A stretch of 16,664 bases of DNA from assembly GCA_900768465.1 (NCBI GenBank), contig CAAGCY010000017.1, forward strand, positions 1 through 16,664, given 5' to 3'. This DNA is from Alphaproteobacteria bacterium (GTDB taxonomy: Bacteria > Pseudomonadota > Alphaproteobacteria > CAAGCB01 > CAG-977). Positions 1 through 7,656 of the stretch are shown piece by piece (the first letter of the stretch is position 1; each line of letters begins with the position of its first letter). Position numbers and translations under genes: made by a program. The notes below the pieces were generated by a model that ran no database searches, had not been told where the DNA came from, and was given only the letters and a program-made list of their open reading frames with translations.

Positions 1-11
1 GGATTATCCTA

Positions 12-22
12 CCCCCCCCCCC
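12..22. repeat. Homopolymer of 11 C
   Basis: Eleven consecutive C residues, seen directly. No gene overlaps it within the window. Tracts of this kind can slip during replication and switch neighbouring genes, but the gene that might be affected would lie beyond the left edge. It could also be a sequencing or assembly end effect. Confidence 0.9.
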
Positions 23-200
23 TATGCATTTTGCAAGAGTTTTTTATAAATCACCCCTAAAAATCTTTTTAAAGCCCGCCCAAAGCCCTCCACGCCCCCT
101 TGATTCGGGGGACGTCATTCAAAAACACCACTTGTCACGAGTCGTTTACAGGGCATACACAGCAAACAAAACGGAATACGAATCCGACACGGCGTCCCCA

Positions 201-243
201 GTGCGGGCAACACCCCCGTGCGGGCAGCACCCCCACGCGGGCG
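201..243. repeat. 17-bp GC-rich tandem repeat, about 2.5 copies
   Basis: Two adjacent copies of a 17-bp unit (201-217 and 218-234) differ at one base, and a partial, more diverged third copy follows (235-243). The unit has the form GTGCGGGCA(A/G)CACCCCC. It lies in the non-coding region downstream of recA. No function is evident. Confidence 0.8.
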
Positions 244-263
244 GAAATTCCGTATGAGCAAGA

Positions 264-277
264 CATCCGCACGGATG
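264..277. repeat. Short inverted repeat CATCCG-CA-CGGATG
   Basis: A perfect 6-bp inverted repeat with a 2-bp centre, seen directly. A weaker one (CGGAA-A-TTCCG) lies just before it at 242-252. Either could be a protein-binding palindrome or a small hairpin in a transcript. Nothing else in the sequence supports a role. Confidence 0.5.
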
Positions 278-346
278 ATTTGGGGCAAAACACAGCACCC
301 GCAGGCGCGCCCCGAATCGATCCGCCGTTCCTGCGACTCCCCAATG

Positions 347-374
347 AAAAAGCGGCGCTTTCGCACCGCTTTTT
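347..374 (-). terminator. Intrinsic terminator of recA (possibly bidirectional)
   Basis: On the minus strand this reads as a 12-bp stem closed by a GAAA tetraloop: AAAAAGCGGTGC on one arm, GCGCCGCTTTTT on the other, with one G-U pair. The 3' arm ends in a T run and the hairpin starts 3 nt after the recA stop codon. A/T tracts on both sides would let it work in both directions. Confidence 0.85.
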
Positions 375-376
375 TA

Positions 377-1450
377 TTATTCCTCGGTTTCTTCGGCTTG
401 TTCTTCGCCCGTAATCATTTTCTGCGACAACAACCCCGCGCTGGAACGGATTTGCTGTTCGATTTCGTCGGCGATTTTCGGGTTTTCTTTCAAGAAAGTG
501 CGCGTATTTTCACGCCCTTGCCCCAAACGCTGACCTTTGTACGAAAACCACGCGCCCGATTTTTCAATCAGGTTCGCTTTGACGCCCAAATCAATCAGTT
601 CGCCCGTTTTGGAAATGCCTTCACCGTAAATGATGTCGAATTCGACCGTGCGGAACGGAGGAGCGACTTTGTTTTTCACGATTTTAACCGTCGTGTTGTT
701 GCCGATGGTTTGATCCTTGTCCTTAATCTGCGCGCCGCGGCGGATTTCGATACGCACCGACGCATAGAATTTCAGCGCGTTGCCGCCCGTCGTCGTTTCG
801 GGGTTGCCGAACATCACGCCGATTTTCATACGCAACTGGTTGATAAAGATGACCAGCGTGTTCGACCGCGCGACGGACGCCGTCAGTTTACGCAAAGCCT
901 GCGACATCAACCGCGCCTGCAAACCGACATGGGAATCGCCCATTTCACCTTCCAATTCCGCCTTGGGGACCAGCGCCGCGACCGAATCGACGACCAGCAC
1001 GTCAATCGCGCCCGAACGCACCAGCGTATCGGCGATTTCCAACGCCTGTTCGCCCGTATCGGGCTGAGAAATCCACAAATTATCCAAATCGACGCCCAGC
1101 TTTGCGGCATATCCGGGATCAAGCGCGTGTTCCGCGTCGATATAAGCGCATTGTCCGCCCATTTTTTGGGCCTGTGCGACGACATGCTGAGCCAGCGTCG
1201 TTTTACCCGAACTTTCGGGACCGTACACTTCGATAATGCGCCCGCGGGGCAATCCGCCGATTCCCAGCGCGATGTCCAATCCCAAAGACCCTGTCGAAAT
1301 CGCGGGGATTTCAACGGCGTTTTCGCGCTGACCCAAGCGCATGATGGAACCCTTGCCGAAAGCACGTTCGATTTGGCTCAGGGCGGCGGTCAAAGCTTTT
1401 TCTTTATCCATAGTATCCTTATCCACTAAATGTAAGACGGTTTGATCCAT
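377..1450 (-). CDS. recA: RecA recombinase
   Basis: RecA is the cytoplasmic ATP-dependent strand-exchange protein. It forms filaments on single-stranded DNA, drives homologous repair and triggers LexA self-cleavage. The 357-residue product has the family's usual length and all landmarks: Walker A GPESSGKT at 77-84, Walker B VLVVDS at about 151-156, the DNA-binding L2 region at about 209-228 (MKIGVMFGNPETTTGG) and an acidic C-terminal tail. The start at 1450 is preferred because AGAGG sits 7 nt upstream and the extension resembles the xxLVDKxTMDK N-terminus of Rhodospirillales RecA. An internal ATG at 1411 (344 residues, with AAGGA 4 nt upstream) is also possible. The gene has its own control region at 1451-1569 and a terminator immediately after its stop. 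Confidence 0.98.
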   Translation of the reverse strand: MDQTVLHLVDKDTMDKEKALTAALSQIERAFGKGSIMRLGQRENAVEIPAISTGSLGLDIALGIGGLPRGRIIEVYGPESSGKTTLAQHVVAQAQKMGGQCAYIDAEHALDPGYAAKLGVDLDNLWISQPDTGEQALEIADTLVRSGAIDVLVVDSVAALVPKAELEGEMGDSHVGLQARLMSQALRKLTASVARSNTLVIFINQLRMKIGVMFGNPETTTGGNALKFYASVRIEIRRGAQIKDKDQTIGNNTTVKIVKNKVAPPFRTVEFDIIYGEGISKTGELIDLGVKANLIEKSGAWFSYKGQRLGQGRENTRTFLKENPKIADEIEQQIRSSAGLLSQKMITGEEQAEETEE

Positions 1451-1497
1451 AATCAGCCTCTTTTATCCCACAAAAGCTTGTCGAGAGCAACAAACTT

Positions 1498-1526
1498 AAC
1501 GTACCACCTTTGTTCCCGTCATTCAA
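1498..1526 (-). promoter_or_regulatory. Candidate sigma-70-type promoter of recA
   Basis: On the minus strand TTGAAT (1526-1521) and TACGTT (1503-1498) are separated by 17 nt. The -35 element matches four of six consensus bases and the -10 only three. This would give a leader of about 40 nt before the 1450 start. It lies next to the SOS-like motif, which supports it, but the weak -10 keeps confidence low. Confidence 0.35.
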
Positions 1527-1535
1527 GACAAAAAA

Positions 1536-1550
1536 GAACAAAAGCGAAAC
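1536..1550 (-). promoter_or_regulatory. Candidate LexA (SOS) box upstream of recA
   Basis: The minus strand reads GTTTCGCTTTTGTTC, which is the alphaproteobacterial LexA motif GTTC-N7-GTTC with one mismatch (GTTT in the first half-site). It lies 86-100 bp upstream of the 1450 start, just upstream of the candidate -35. The position before recA, a universal SOS gene, raises its credibility. A single motif in an A/T-rich spacer could still arise by chance. Confidence 0.5.
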
Positions 1551-1569
1551 ATTTTTTTCGGATAAAAGA

Positions 1570-2520
1570 TTATCGGGACAGTTTTTTACGGGCGACCGCT
1601 ACCTGCAAAGCCGCGCTGTTTGCCGATTTTTCAGCCGTTTTCGGCGCCGTTCCGTACACATACAAATCATTGTACGACGTGTCGACTTTCAGCTTCTTGT
1701 CCGCGCGGAATTCGTTGACGCTTTTTGCGAAATCCATCGTGTTTTGATTGATTTGCAGACGTGCGGGTTCGTTCAGCACATCGGGATTGTCCGCCCAATA
1801 GCATTTTCCCGCCGTGTCTTTGCAGAACATATTGACCATTTCCGCCGACGACATTTCACGTTTGAAAAAATCGGCGGGCTTGGCTTCGCGATGCTCTTGC
1901 AACGAATTGCTCAAAGCGTCGTTAAAAACAACATTTTTTTCGTAAATATCCATCATCGGTTTGTTTTGATACCAGCCGTCAAACGCGCCGCGCATCATCG
2001 CGGGCGTGGCGATTCCTTCGTCGCCTTTCGCGGCGGATTCCATGCCTTGGGTGATTTTGGGGCATTTTTCTTCCAATGCTTTCCACGGACCGTCGTTGCC
2101 GCTGTTTTTGCGGATTTCCCAAGCTGTCGCCGCACCGACGGCTTCCGCGTCGGCTTCAATCGCGCGGTTCATTTTCACCGTGTCGCGAATGACCAGTTCG
2201 CGGTGATTGTCGGGGACACCGCGCATGACTTGCTGAACATGGCGGCATTCGTGCGCCAATGTTTCCATCAGCACGTTGTCGTCGTAGCAAGTGCTTAAAA
2301 AAATCGTTTTCAGTTCTTCGCAAACAAAGCCTTGCGTTCCCGACATCGCCTGCATTTTCAGCTGATAGCCCGCTTTGGCGGCGTCTTCCAGCACGGCGCG
2401 CCCCGTGGGAGAATTGTCGGCAATCGTGTTAATCAAGTGTGCAAAACGATTTTTACCGTTTTCGGTATATGCCTGAAAAGGCAAATCGATTTTCGGTTCC
2501 TGCGCGATATAGTCGGTCAT
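1570..2520 (-). CDS. Uncharacterised HExxH zinc metallopeptidase-like protein
   Basis: A 316-residue protein of unknown function. It carries a zinc-peptidase motif HECRH at residues 90-94 within LMETLAHECRHVQQ. The segment IEADAEAVGAATAWE at 121-135 would supply a glutamate as third metal ligand (E122 or E126), the spacing expected of gluzincin-type peptidases. There is no signal peptide or membrane segment, so it is probably cytoplasmic. It may belong to the DUF6782 group of putative metallopeptidases, but I hold that loosely. The start at 2520 is chosen over an upstream ATG at 2604 because AAAAGGAG stands 7 nt before it, whereas the longer form would overlap cysQ. It follows cysQ by 52 bp on the same strand and precedes recA. 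No terminator is visible after it. Substrate and role cannot be read from the sequence. Confidence 0.8.
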   Translation of the reverse strand: MTDYIAQEPKIDLPFQAYTENGKNRFAHLINTIADNSPTGRAVLEDAAKAGYQLKMQAMSGTQGFVCEELKTIFLSTCYDDNVLMETLAHECRHVQQVMRGVPDNHRELVIRDTVKMNRAIEADAEAVGAATAWEIRKNSGNDGPWKALEEKCPKITQGMESAAKGDEGIATPAMMRGAFDGWYQNKPMMDIYEKNVVFNDALSNSLQEHREAKPADFFKREMSSAEMVNMFCKDTAGKCYWADNPDVLNEPARLQINQNTMDFAKSVNEFRADKKLKVDTSYNDLYVYGTAPKTAEKSANSAALQVAVARKKLSR

Positions 2521-2572
2521 GGCTACTCCTTTTGCGAAATTTGTTCCAGTATGCCACGCGCCGCCGTATCCG

Positions 2573-3361
2573 TCAAGCAGATTTTGTCCACCCCTTTTGT
2601 CCAAAAGAAATGATTGTCGGATTTTTCAATCCTTCTTTGCGATATGTCAAAACCCGCCCTGTTTCGGCGTCGAACACTTCGCCGCCCGACGCGCGCAAAA
2701 CAGCGTGCGCCGCCGCCGTGTCCCATTCTTTTGTTCTGTGGGAACAAGGATAGACATCGGCTTTTCCTTCGGCAATCAAGCAGAATTTCAGCGAACTGCC
2801 GCACGGTTTTTTGTCCGCGATTTTCAGCCCCGCCAGCATTTTTTCGACAACGGCTTCGTCGCAATGCGTGCGGCTGTTCAAAACCGCGTAACCGCTTTCG
2901 GGGACGGCGCGGGTTTTCAAAACCGTTGTTTGTCCGTTTTGTTCCTTGACCGCTTCATTCGGCGAAAGCGTGTAATACAAAGCCCGCGGCACGGGCGCGT
3001 ACACCGCCCCGAACACGGGCGCATCGTCCTTGATTAAAGCAATATTGATCGTGAATTCGCCGTTCTTTTTCACAAAATCCGCCGTGCCGTCAATCGGATC
3101 GACCAGCCAGAACAGGCTTTGCGACAAATCGGGCAAGCCGCCCGCGGCAAGGTGTTCCTCGCCAATCAAAGGAATGTCGGGGGTCAAAGCGTGCAATCCT
3201 TCGAAAATAATACCTTCGGCTTTCAAGTCGGCGTCGGTCACGGGTGATTTGTCGGATTTTTCGTACACGGCAAAGTCGCTGCCGTAAATTTCCATAACGG
3301 CGTCGCCCGCCTTGACCGCCAGCGCGGCGATTTGCTTCACGTCAAAAGGATACGCGTTCAT
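2573..3361 (-). CDS. cysQ: 3'(2'),5'-bisphosphate nucleotidase CysQ-like (inositol monophosphatase fold)
   Basis: This is a Mg2+-dependent phosphatase of the FIG/inositol-monophosphatase superfamily. The CysQ branch hydrolyses adenosine 3',5'-bisphosphate (pAp), a by-product of sulfate assimilation and of 4'-phosphopantetheine transfer. At 262 residues it has family length. The motifs are present in order: SPVTDAD at 39-45, metal ligands GEE at 67-69, WLVDPIDGT at 85-93, and KEWDTAAAHAVLRASGG at 211-227 with the last metal ligand D214. Its ATG overlaps the cckA stop codon in an ATGA arrangement, with GGAGG 4 nt upstream, so translation is probably coupled to cckA. Substrate choice between pAp and inositol phosphates is inferred from resemblance to CysQ and is not proven. 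Confidence 0.85.
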   Translation of the reverse strand: MNAYPFDVKQIAALAVKAGDAVMEIYGSDFAVYEKSDKSPVTDADLKAEGIIFEGLHALTPDIPLIGEEHLAAGGLPDLSQSLFWLVDPIDGTADFVKKNGEFTINIALIKDDAPVFGAVYAPVPRALYYTLSPNEAVKEQNGQTTVLKTRAVPESGYAVLNSRTHCDEAVVEKMLAGLKIADKKPCGSSLKFCLIAEGKADVYPCSHRTKEWDTAAAHAVLRASGGEVFDAETGRVLTYRKEGLKNPTIISFGQKGWTKSA

Positions 3362-5790
3362 TTTCCCTCCACAATATGTTTTACTTTTTCGCTCAAGTCC
3401 CGCAAGCTGAACGGTTTTGCCATAAAATGGAAATCGGTCATTTCGCCGATGTCGCCGCGGGCGGCTTCCTCGGAAAAACCGGAAATCAGCAGAATTTTGG
3501 AATACACGCCGTCTTGGCGCAGTTTGTTCGCCAGCGCCACGCCGTCCATCCCCGGCATGACCATATCCGTAATCAGCAAATCGAATCTCTGCCCTTCACC
3601 CACTTTTTCCAAAGCTTCCTCGGCGCAAGTGCAGTCAACCACCGTATAGCCTTTGGCGGTCAAAGCGCGTTTGGTCACCGCGCGCACGCCGTCTTCGTCT
3701 TCGACCAGCAGGATAACGCCCGATCCCGTCAAATCGGGCGCGGGCAAAGGCGGCGGCAAAGCCGGCTTGTCCGAAGCGAATGAAAACGCCAGCTGATCGC
3801 CCGCTTTGGGCGCATCGGGTTTGACACGCACGAATTTCGCCACCGCGCGGGCTTTTTGCAGCTGCTGAGCCTGATCGGCGGTTTGCTCGGATTCTTCGGT
3901 CAAGCGGCGAACCTCGTCGGGCGAATGGCGCGGCAGGTAAATGGTAAAAGTCGTTCCCGCGCCGACGGTGCTTTTCACGTTGATATAGCCGCCCGACTGG
4001 CGAATGTTGCCGTACACCATCGCCAGCCCCAATCCCGTTCCCGAATCGACGCCGCCCGATTTTGTTGAAAAGAACGGTTCGAAAATCCTTTGCAGGTTTT
4101 CTTCGCTGATGCCGCACCCCGTATCGGAAATGTCGATAACGACGTATTCGCCGGGCATGACTTCCTCGGAACCGATGTACTGTCCCGCCGGAATCCGCTG
4201 AAACCGCGTGCGAATGGCAAAGATTCCGCCGTCGGGCATCGCGTCGCGCGCATTGACCGCCAAGTTGACGAACACTTGATCAAACTGCGTCTTGTCCACG
4301 CGGATAAAGCCCAAATTCCGCCCGTGATCGATTTGAATGACCGTTTTCGCCCCCAGCAGGCGGCGCAGCATAAACTGCAGTTCGGCAAAGATGTCGGTTA
4401 CATCCAAGTATTTCGGACGCAAAGGCTGTTTGCGCGAATAAGACAACAGCTGACCGACCAGACTCGCCGCGCGAGTCGCGCTGTATTGGATGTTTTTAAG
4501 CTCCGTAAAGTCGGGGTCGGACGCGGGGTGCGACTGCAGCAAAAGCTCTGTCGAACCGATAATCGCGGTTAAGAGGTTGTTGAAATCATGCGCGATTCCG
4601 CCCGCCAGCTGACCGATAGCCTGCATTTTCTGGGCTTGCGAAAACTGCAAAGACAGATTGCGGCGTTCCGTGTTGTCGATAAAGTGCGCGACAAAGCCGA
4701 ACACGTCGGGCTTGCCGTCTTCGTCGTCTTCGGTCATCGGCGTGATGTAAACGGCGGCGAATTTTTCCGTTTCGGTTTTCAGTTTGACTTCGGCATGGGC
4801 GCGCGACAGCTTTGCCATCATAACCTTTGCCATTTTGTCCTTCAGTTCCGCCCAATCGTCGGTATCGATACAGTCTTCCAGCTTTGTGCCGACCAGTTCT
4901 TCGCGCGGCTTGCCCGTCAGCTGGAACAAAATCGAGTTCGCTTCGGTAATCACGCCGTCCTTGTCCACGAAAGCAATACCGACGGGGGCTTCTTCGAACA
5001 ATCGGGAAAAGCCGACTTCGGCGTCTTTTGCGCCCTGTTCGTGTTCTTCGCGCGAAGTCACGTCCCGCACGACGGACGCGCGCAACATCGTTTCGCCGTT
5101 TTCGTCGTAAACGGCATGGCTGACAAAAGCCGTAAACGTCCCGCCCGTTTGCGTGCGAAAAGTCAGCTCGCCATGCCAAAATCCGTCCAGTTCGGGAACA
5201 TGATTTCCCGCCAGCAAATCGACCAGCTTTCTGCCTTTCAGTTCGCGGGAATTGTTGACGCCCAGCCAGTCGCAAAAGCGGCGGTTGACGAACTTAATCA
5301 CGCCGCCCGCGTCGATTTGATACAGTCCGATAGGCAAAGCGTCCAGAAATTCCGCCATTTCCTGCGTTTCCTGCCGCATGACGGCATCCATCGCCCTTTG
5401 AGCCGTAATGTCGCGCACCCGCCACAGCGTCCCGACATCCGTTTGACGCAGGGAAACCGAGTACCATTCCCAGAAATCGGCATCGCCGCCTGTGGACTGC
5501 ATCAGTAGTTCGACCGCCGTTTCGGCTTTGTTTTTCAAAGCGGCGTCCAGCTTTGCCATCGCCAAGCGGTTGCTGTCTTCGTCGGGCATCAGGCGATCGA
5601 CGACGGCGGTTCTTAAATCCAGTATGCCGAAAAAGCTTTTGCCCGCGCGGTTCATGTAAATCAGATCGCCGTCCGTTCCGACCAAAGCCAAAGCGTCGGA
5701 TTCGCTTTCCATCAACGCCGCCGTTCTGTCCGCGTCTTTGACATCAAAGCGCAGGGCTTTCGCGATTTTTTTCAAAAAAGACTGCGGCAT
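3358..5790 (-). CDS. cckA: CckA-type hybrid histidine kinase lacking membrane segments
   Basis: CckA phosphorylates the phosphotransferase ChpT, which passes phosphate to CtrA and CpdR, controlling the alphaproteobacterial cell cycle and motility. The 810-residue product has three PAS-like sensor segments (about 28-130, 145-247 and 262-375). A HisKA domain follows with the phospho-acceptor H401 in GGIAHDFNNLLTAIIG, the CckA signature. The ATPase domain has the N-box NLAVNARDAM at 509-518, DTGCG at 556-560 and GTGLGL at 584-589. A Pro/Ala-rich linker (about 660-690) leads to a receiver domain with D742 in LLITDMVMPGMDG and K792. Typical CckA proteins begin with two transmembrane helices; this one begins with a hydrophilic segment and the first PAS. 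Its ATG directly follows the flhB TAA in the same frame, so no longer start exists. GGAGG lies 11 nt upstream. A position after flhB is typical for cckA in this class. Confidence 0.92.
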   Translation of the reverse strand: MPQSFLKKIAKALRFDVKDADRTAALMESESDALALVGTDGDLIYMNRAGKSFFGILDLRTAVVDRLMPDEDSNRLAMAKLDAALKNKAETAVELLMQSTGGDADFWEWYSVSLRQTDVGTLWRVRDITAQRAMDAVMRQETQEMAEFLDALPIGLYQIDAGGVIKFVNRRFCDWLGVNNSRELKGRKLVDLLAGNHVPELDGFWHGELTFRTQTGGTFTAFVSHAVYDENGETMLRASVVRDVTSREEHEQGAKDAEVGFSRLFEEAPVGIAFVDKDGVITEANSILFQLTGKPREELVGTKLEDCIDTDDWAELKDKMAKVMMAKLSRAHAEVKLKTETEKFAAVYITPMTEDDEDGKPDVFGFVAHFIDNTERRNLSLQFSQAQKMQAIGQLAGGIAHDFNNLLTAIIGSTELLLQSHPASDPDFTELKNIQYSATRAASLVGQLLSYSRKQPLRPKYLDVTDIFAELQFMLRRLLGAKTVIQIDHGRNLGFIRVDKTQFDQVFVNLAVNARDAMPDGGIFAIRTRFQRIPAGQYIGSEEVMPGEYVVIDISDTGCGISEENLQRIFEPFFSTKSGGVDSGTGLGLAMVYGNIRQSGGYINVKSTVGAGTTFTIYLPRHSPDEVRRLTEESEQTADQAQQLQKARAVAKFVRVKPDAPKAGDQLAFSFASDKPALPPPLPAPDLTGSGVILLVEDEDGVRAVTKRALTAKGYTVVDCTCAEEALEKVGEGQRFDLLITDMVMPGMDGVALANKLRQDGVYSKILLISGFSEEAARGDIGEMTDFHFMAKPFSLRDLSEKVKHIVEGK

Positions 5791-6888
5791 TTACGGCGTA
5801 TCCTCCCCTTGGGGCAAAGTTTTTCCTTTCAGCCGATAGACATACTTGATGACTTCGGCCACAGCCGCATAATGCTCCGTCGGAATGGGAGAGTCAATTT
5901 CTACCGTTGCGAACAGCGCACGCGCCAGCGGCGGATTTTCGACAATCGGCACATCGTTTTCCTTTGCGACCTCTTTGATTTTCTGCGCGATAAAGTCCTG
6001 CCCTTTGGCGACGCACACGGGCGCGTCCATGCCTTCGTCGGGTTCATAGCGCAAAGCCACCGCAAAGTGGGTCGGGTTCGTCACAACGACGGACGCTTTC
6101 GGCACGTTCGCCATCATGCGCTTGCGGAAACGCTCCATGCGGATAGAGCGCAAACGCATTTTGATTTGCGGATCGCCCTCGGTTTGCTTGTATTCCTCCT
6201 TGACTTCCTGTTTGGTCATGCGCTGACGCTTCAAGTAGGAAAACTTTTGATAAAAATAGTCGGCGAAAGCGATGACGAACACTATCATCACCATCGTCAG
6301 CAAAATCAACAGCAACAGCGAATACAGCAAATCGATAATCGACGCCACGTCAAACGACGGCGACGCCAGCACGTTGACAATGCGCGGCTTGACAATCAGC
6401 CATCCCGCATAGCCCACCGCCGCGATTTTCAGCAGCCCTTTTATCATATCGACGATTTTGGCTTTGGTAATGAATTCCTTGGCGTTGGCGAACAGGTTAA
6501 TTCTGTCCCACTTCAGCGTCATGCGCTTGGGCGCGTACAGAAAACCGATTTGAACCAAAGCCGACGCTATCGCCAAAATCAAAAACAGCCCCAAAGGCGC
6601 GGCAACTGCAATCAGCATATCCAGCGACGTGTCGCGCAGCAAATCGCGCAGTCCCAGCGGGTCCGTCGGCAGCTGTTCGGGGCGTTCGATGTACTTGACG
6701 GACAGCCGCGCCGTGTACTTCATCAAAAACGGGCAAAGCCCCCACAGCATCATCAAAGCGGCAAACAGCATAAACCAGCTTTTGACTTCCTGAGACATGG
6801 GGACATGCCCTTCTTCGCGGGCGCGCTCCAGTTTTCGCTCGGAAGCCTCTTCTGTTTTCGAGGACTCGTCCTGATCGTCTTCAGCCAT
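5791..6888 (-). CDS. flhB: Flagellar type III export switch protein FlhB
   Basis: FlhB is the inner-membrane export-gate component that switches substrate specificity from rod/hook to filament proteins by cutting itself. The 365-residue product starts with the charged family N-terminus (ERKLERAREEGHVP at 17-30). Four hydrophobic segments follow (about 37-56, 91-116, 150-168 and 183-213), then the charged cytoplasmic linker and the autocleavage motif NPTH at 271-274 in VVVTNPTHFAVALRY. The start at 6888 has GAGGGG close upstream and lies 6 bp after the fliR stop codon. Its TAA is immediately followed, in the same frame, by the cckA ATG. Confidence 0.97.
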   Translation of the reverse strand: MAEDDQDESSKTEEASERKLERAREEGHVPMSQEVKSWFMLFAALMMLWGLCPFLMKYTARLSVKYIERPEQLPTDPLGLRDLLRDTSLDMLIAVAAPLGLFLILAIASALVQIGFLYAPKRMTLKWDRINLFANAKEFITKAKIVDMIKGLLKIAAVGYAGWLIVKPRIVNVLASPSFDVASIIDLLYSLLLLILLTMVMIVFVIAFADYFYQKFSYLKRQRMTKQEVKEEYKQTEGDPQIKMRLRSIRMERFRKRMMANVPKASVVVTNPTHFAVALRYEPDEGMDAPVCVAKGQDFIAQKIKEVAKENDVPIVENPPLARALFATVEIDSPIPTEHYAAVAEVIKYVYRLKGKTLPQGEDTP

Positions 6889-6894
6889 CGCCCC

Positions 6895-7653
6895 TCACCT
6901 TAACAGCAATCCGATTTCGTCGTCAAAGAACCGCAGGAACCACCGCATCACGACGGGCAGAGTCACCATCATCAGCGCCAGCCCCAAATAGACTTGCAAA
7001 GGCATAATAATGAACAAAATGTTCAGTTGCGGCATCAAACGCGACATAATCCCCATGGACGAATACAGCACGACAATCATTAAAATGAACGGCGCGCCGA
7101 TTCTGAATCCGTAATTGAATGCGGCGGACAAAGTTTTCGTCAGCATTTCCGACATGTCGCCCGTCAGCAAATTCTGCCCGACGGGAAAAACGGCATAACT
7201 GTCCAGCACCGCCCCCAGCATCAAATGATGCGCGTTCGTTACCACAATCAGCATCACCGCGCACAGCGTCAGAAAGCCGGACAGCACGGTCGACTGCACC
7301 GACGTTTGCGGGTCAAGCACGGTCGCGTTTGAAAAGCTGGTCGCCATTGCGGCGTTCGTTCCCGCCAAATCCACGGCCGTCATCAAAAACGCGGGAAACA
7401 GCCCCAAAAACAGCCCGACCGTGATTTCAATCAGCAGATATTTGAACAGCATCAAAACGCTTTCGGGCGGGGTCGGCATCACATTTGCCATAGCGGGGGT
7501 CAACGCCGCCGAAAACGCCAAAGCGAACAGCAGACGCACCCGCGCGGGAATGTAGCTTGACGAATAAAAGGGCATAAACAGCAACGCGCCGCCCAAACGG
7601 GCGAACGCGAACAAAAAGTGATACAGCTCCAGACTCAGCAGTTTTTCCCACAT
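6895..7653 (-). CDS. fliR: Flagellar export gate protein FliR
   Basis: FliR forms the core of the inner-membrane flagellar export gate together with FliP and FliQ. The 252-residue protein is almost entirely hydrophobic with about six membrane segments. It has family landmarks such as LARLGGALLFMPFYSSSYIP near residues 17-36 and an NLLTGDMSEML-like loop in the second half. It starts 3 bp after the fliQ stop codon and ends 6 bp before flhB, in the usual fliQ-fliR-flhB order. The ribosome-binding site is weak (GGGAA), so translational coupling to fliQ is likely. Confidence 0.96.
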   Translation of the reverse strand: MWEKLLSLELYHFLFAFARLGGALLFMPFYSSSYIPARVRLLFALAFSAALTPAMANVMPTPPESVLMLFKYLLIEITVGLFLGLFPAFLMTAVDLAGTNAAMATSFSNATVLDPQTSVQSTVLSGFLTLCAVMLIVVTNAHHLMLGAVLDSYAVFPVGQNLLTGDMSEMLTKTLSAAFNYGFRIGAPFILMIVVLYSSMGIMSRLMPQLNILFIIMPLQVYLGLALMMVTLPVVMRWFLRFFDDEIGLLLR

Positions 7654-7656
7654 CGC

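Larger units (their letters stand above)
1..346. other. Left-edge region with no convincing gene
   Basis: No reading frame in this stretch gives a recognisable protein, and the short frames on both strands are arginine/proline-rich translations of GC-rich DNA. It holds a run of eleven C residues at 12-22, a weak 5-bp hairpin at 95-111, a 17-bp tandem repeat at 201-243, and two short inverted repeats (242-252 and 264-277). I see no tRNA-like cloverleaf and no clear promoter. It lies downstream of recA, past the recA terminator. An unrecognised small RNA cannot be excluded. Confidence 0.55.

Noticed and set aside
95..111. CCCCC-N7-GGGGG hairpin as a terminator
   Set aside because: Only 5 bp with no following T run on either strand.
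201..243. Tandem repeats considered as a CRISPR-like array
   Set aside because: The units are directly adjacent with no spacers, and there are only about 2.5 copies.
218..1429. Long open frame of 403 codons on the plus strand
   Set aside because: It lies antisense to recA, whose motifs are unmistakable; the translation is Arg/Phe/Gln-rich with no recognisable domain, typical of a shadow frame.
1510..2298. 262-codon frame on the plus strand
   Set aside because: It is antisense to the HExxH gene and runs into the recA control region; no motifs and no ribosome-binding site.
2521..2604. Upstream extension of the HExxH protein to an ATG at 2604
   Set aside because: It overlaps the end of cysQ and skips the strong AAAAGGAG signal just before 2520.
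4588..5508. 306-codon frame on the plus strand
   Set aside because: It is a shadow of cckA with biased Arg/Phe/His composition.
5809..6903. 364-codon frame on the plus strand
   Set aside because: It covers flhB in antisense and is rich in Arg/Gln/His with no domain; flhB on the other strand is certain.
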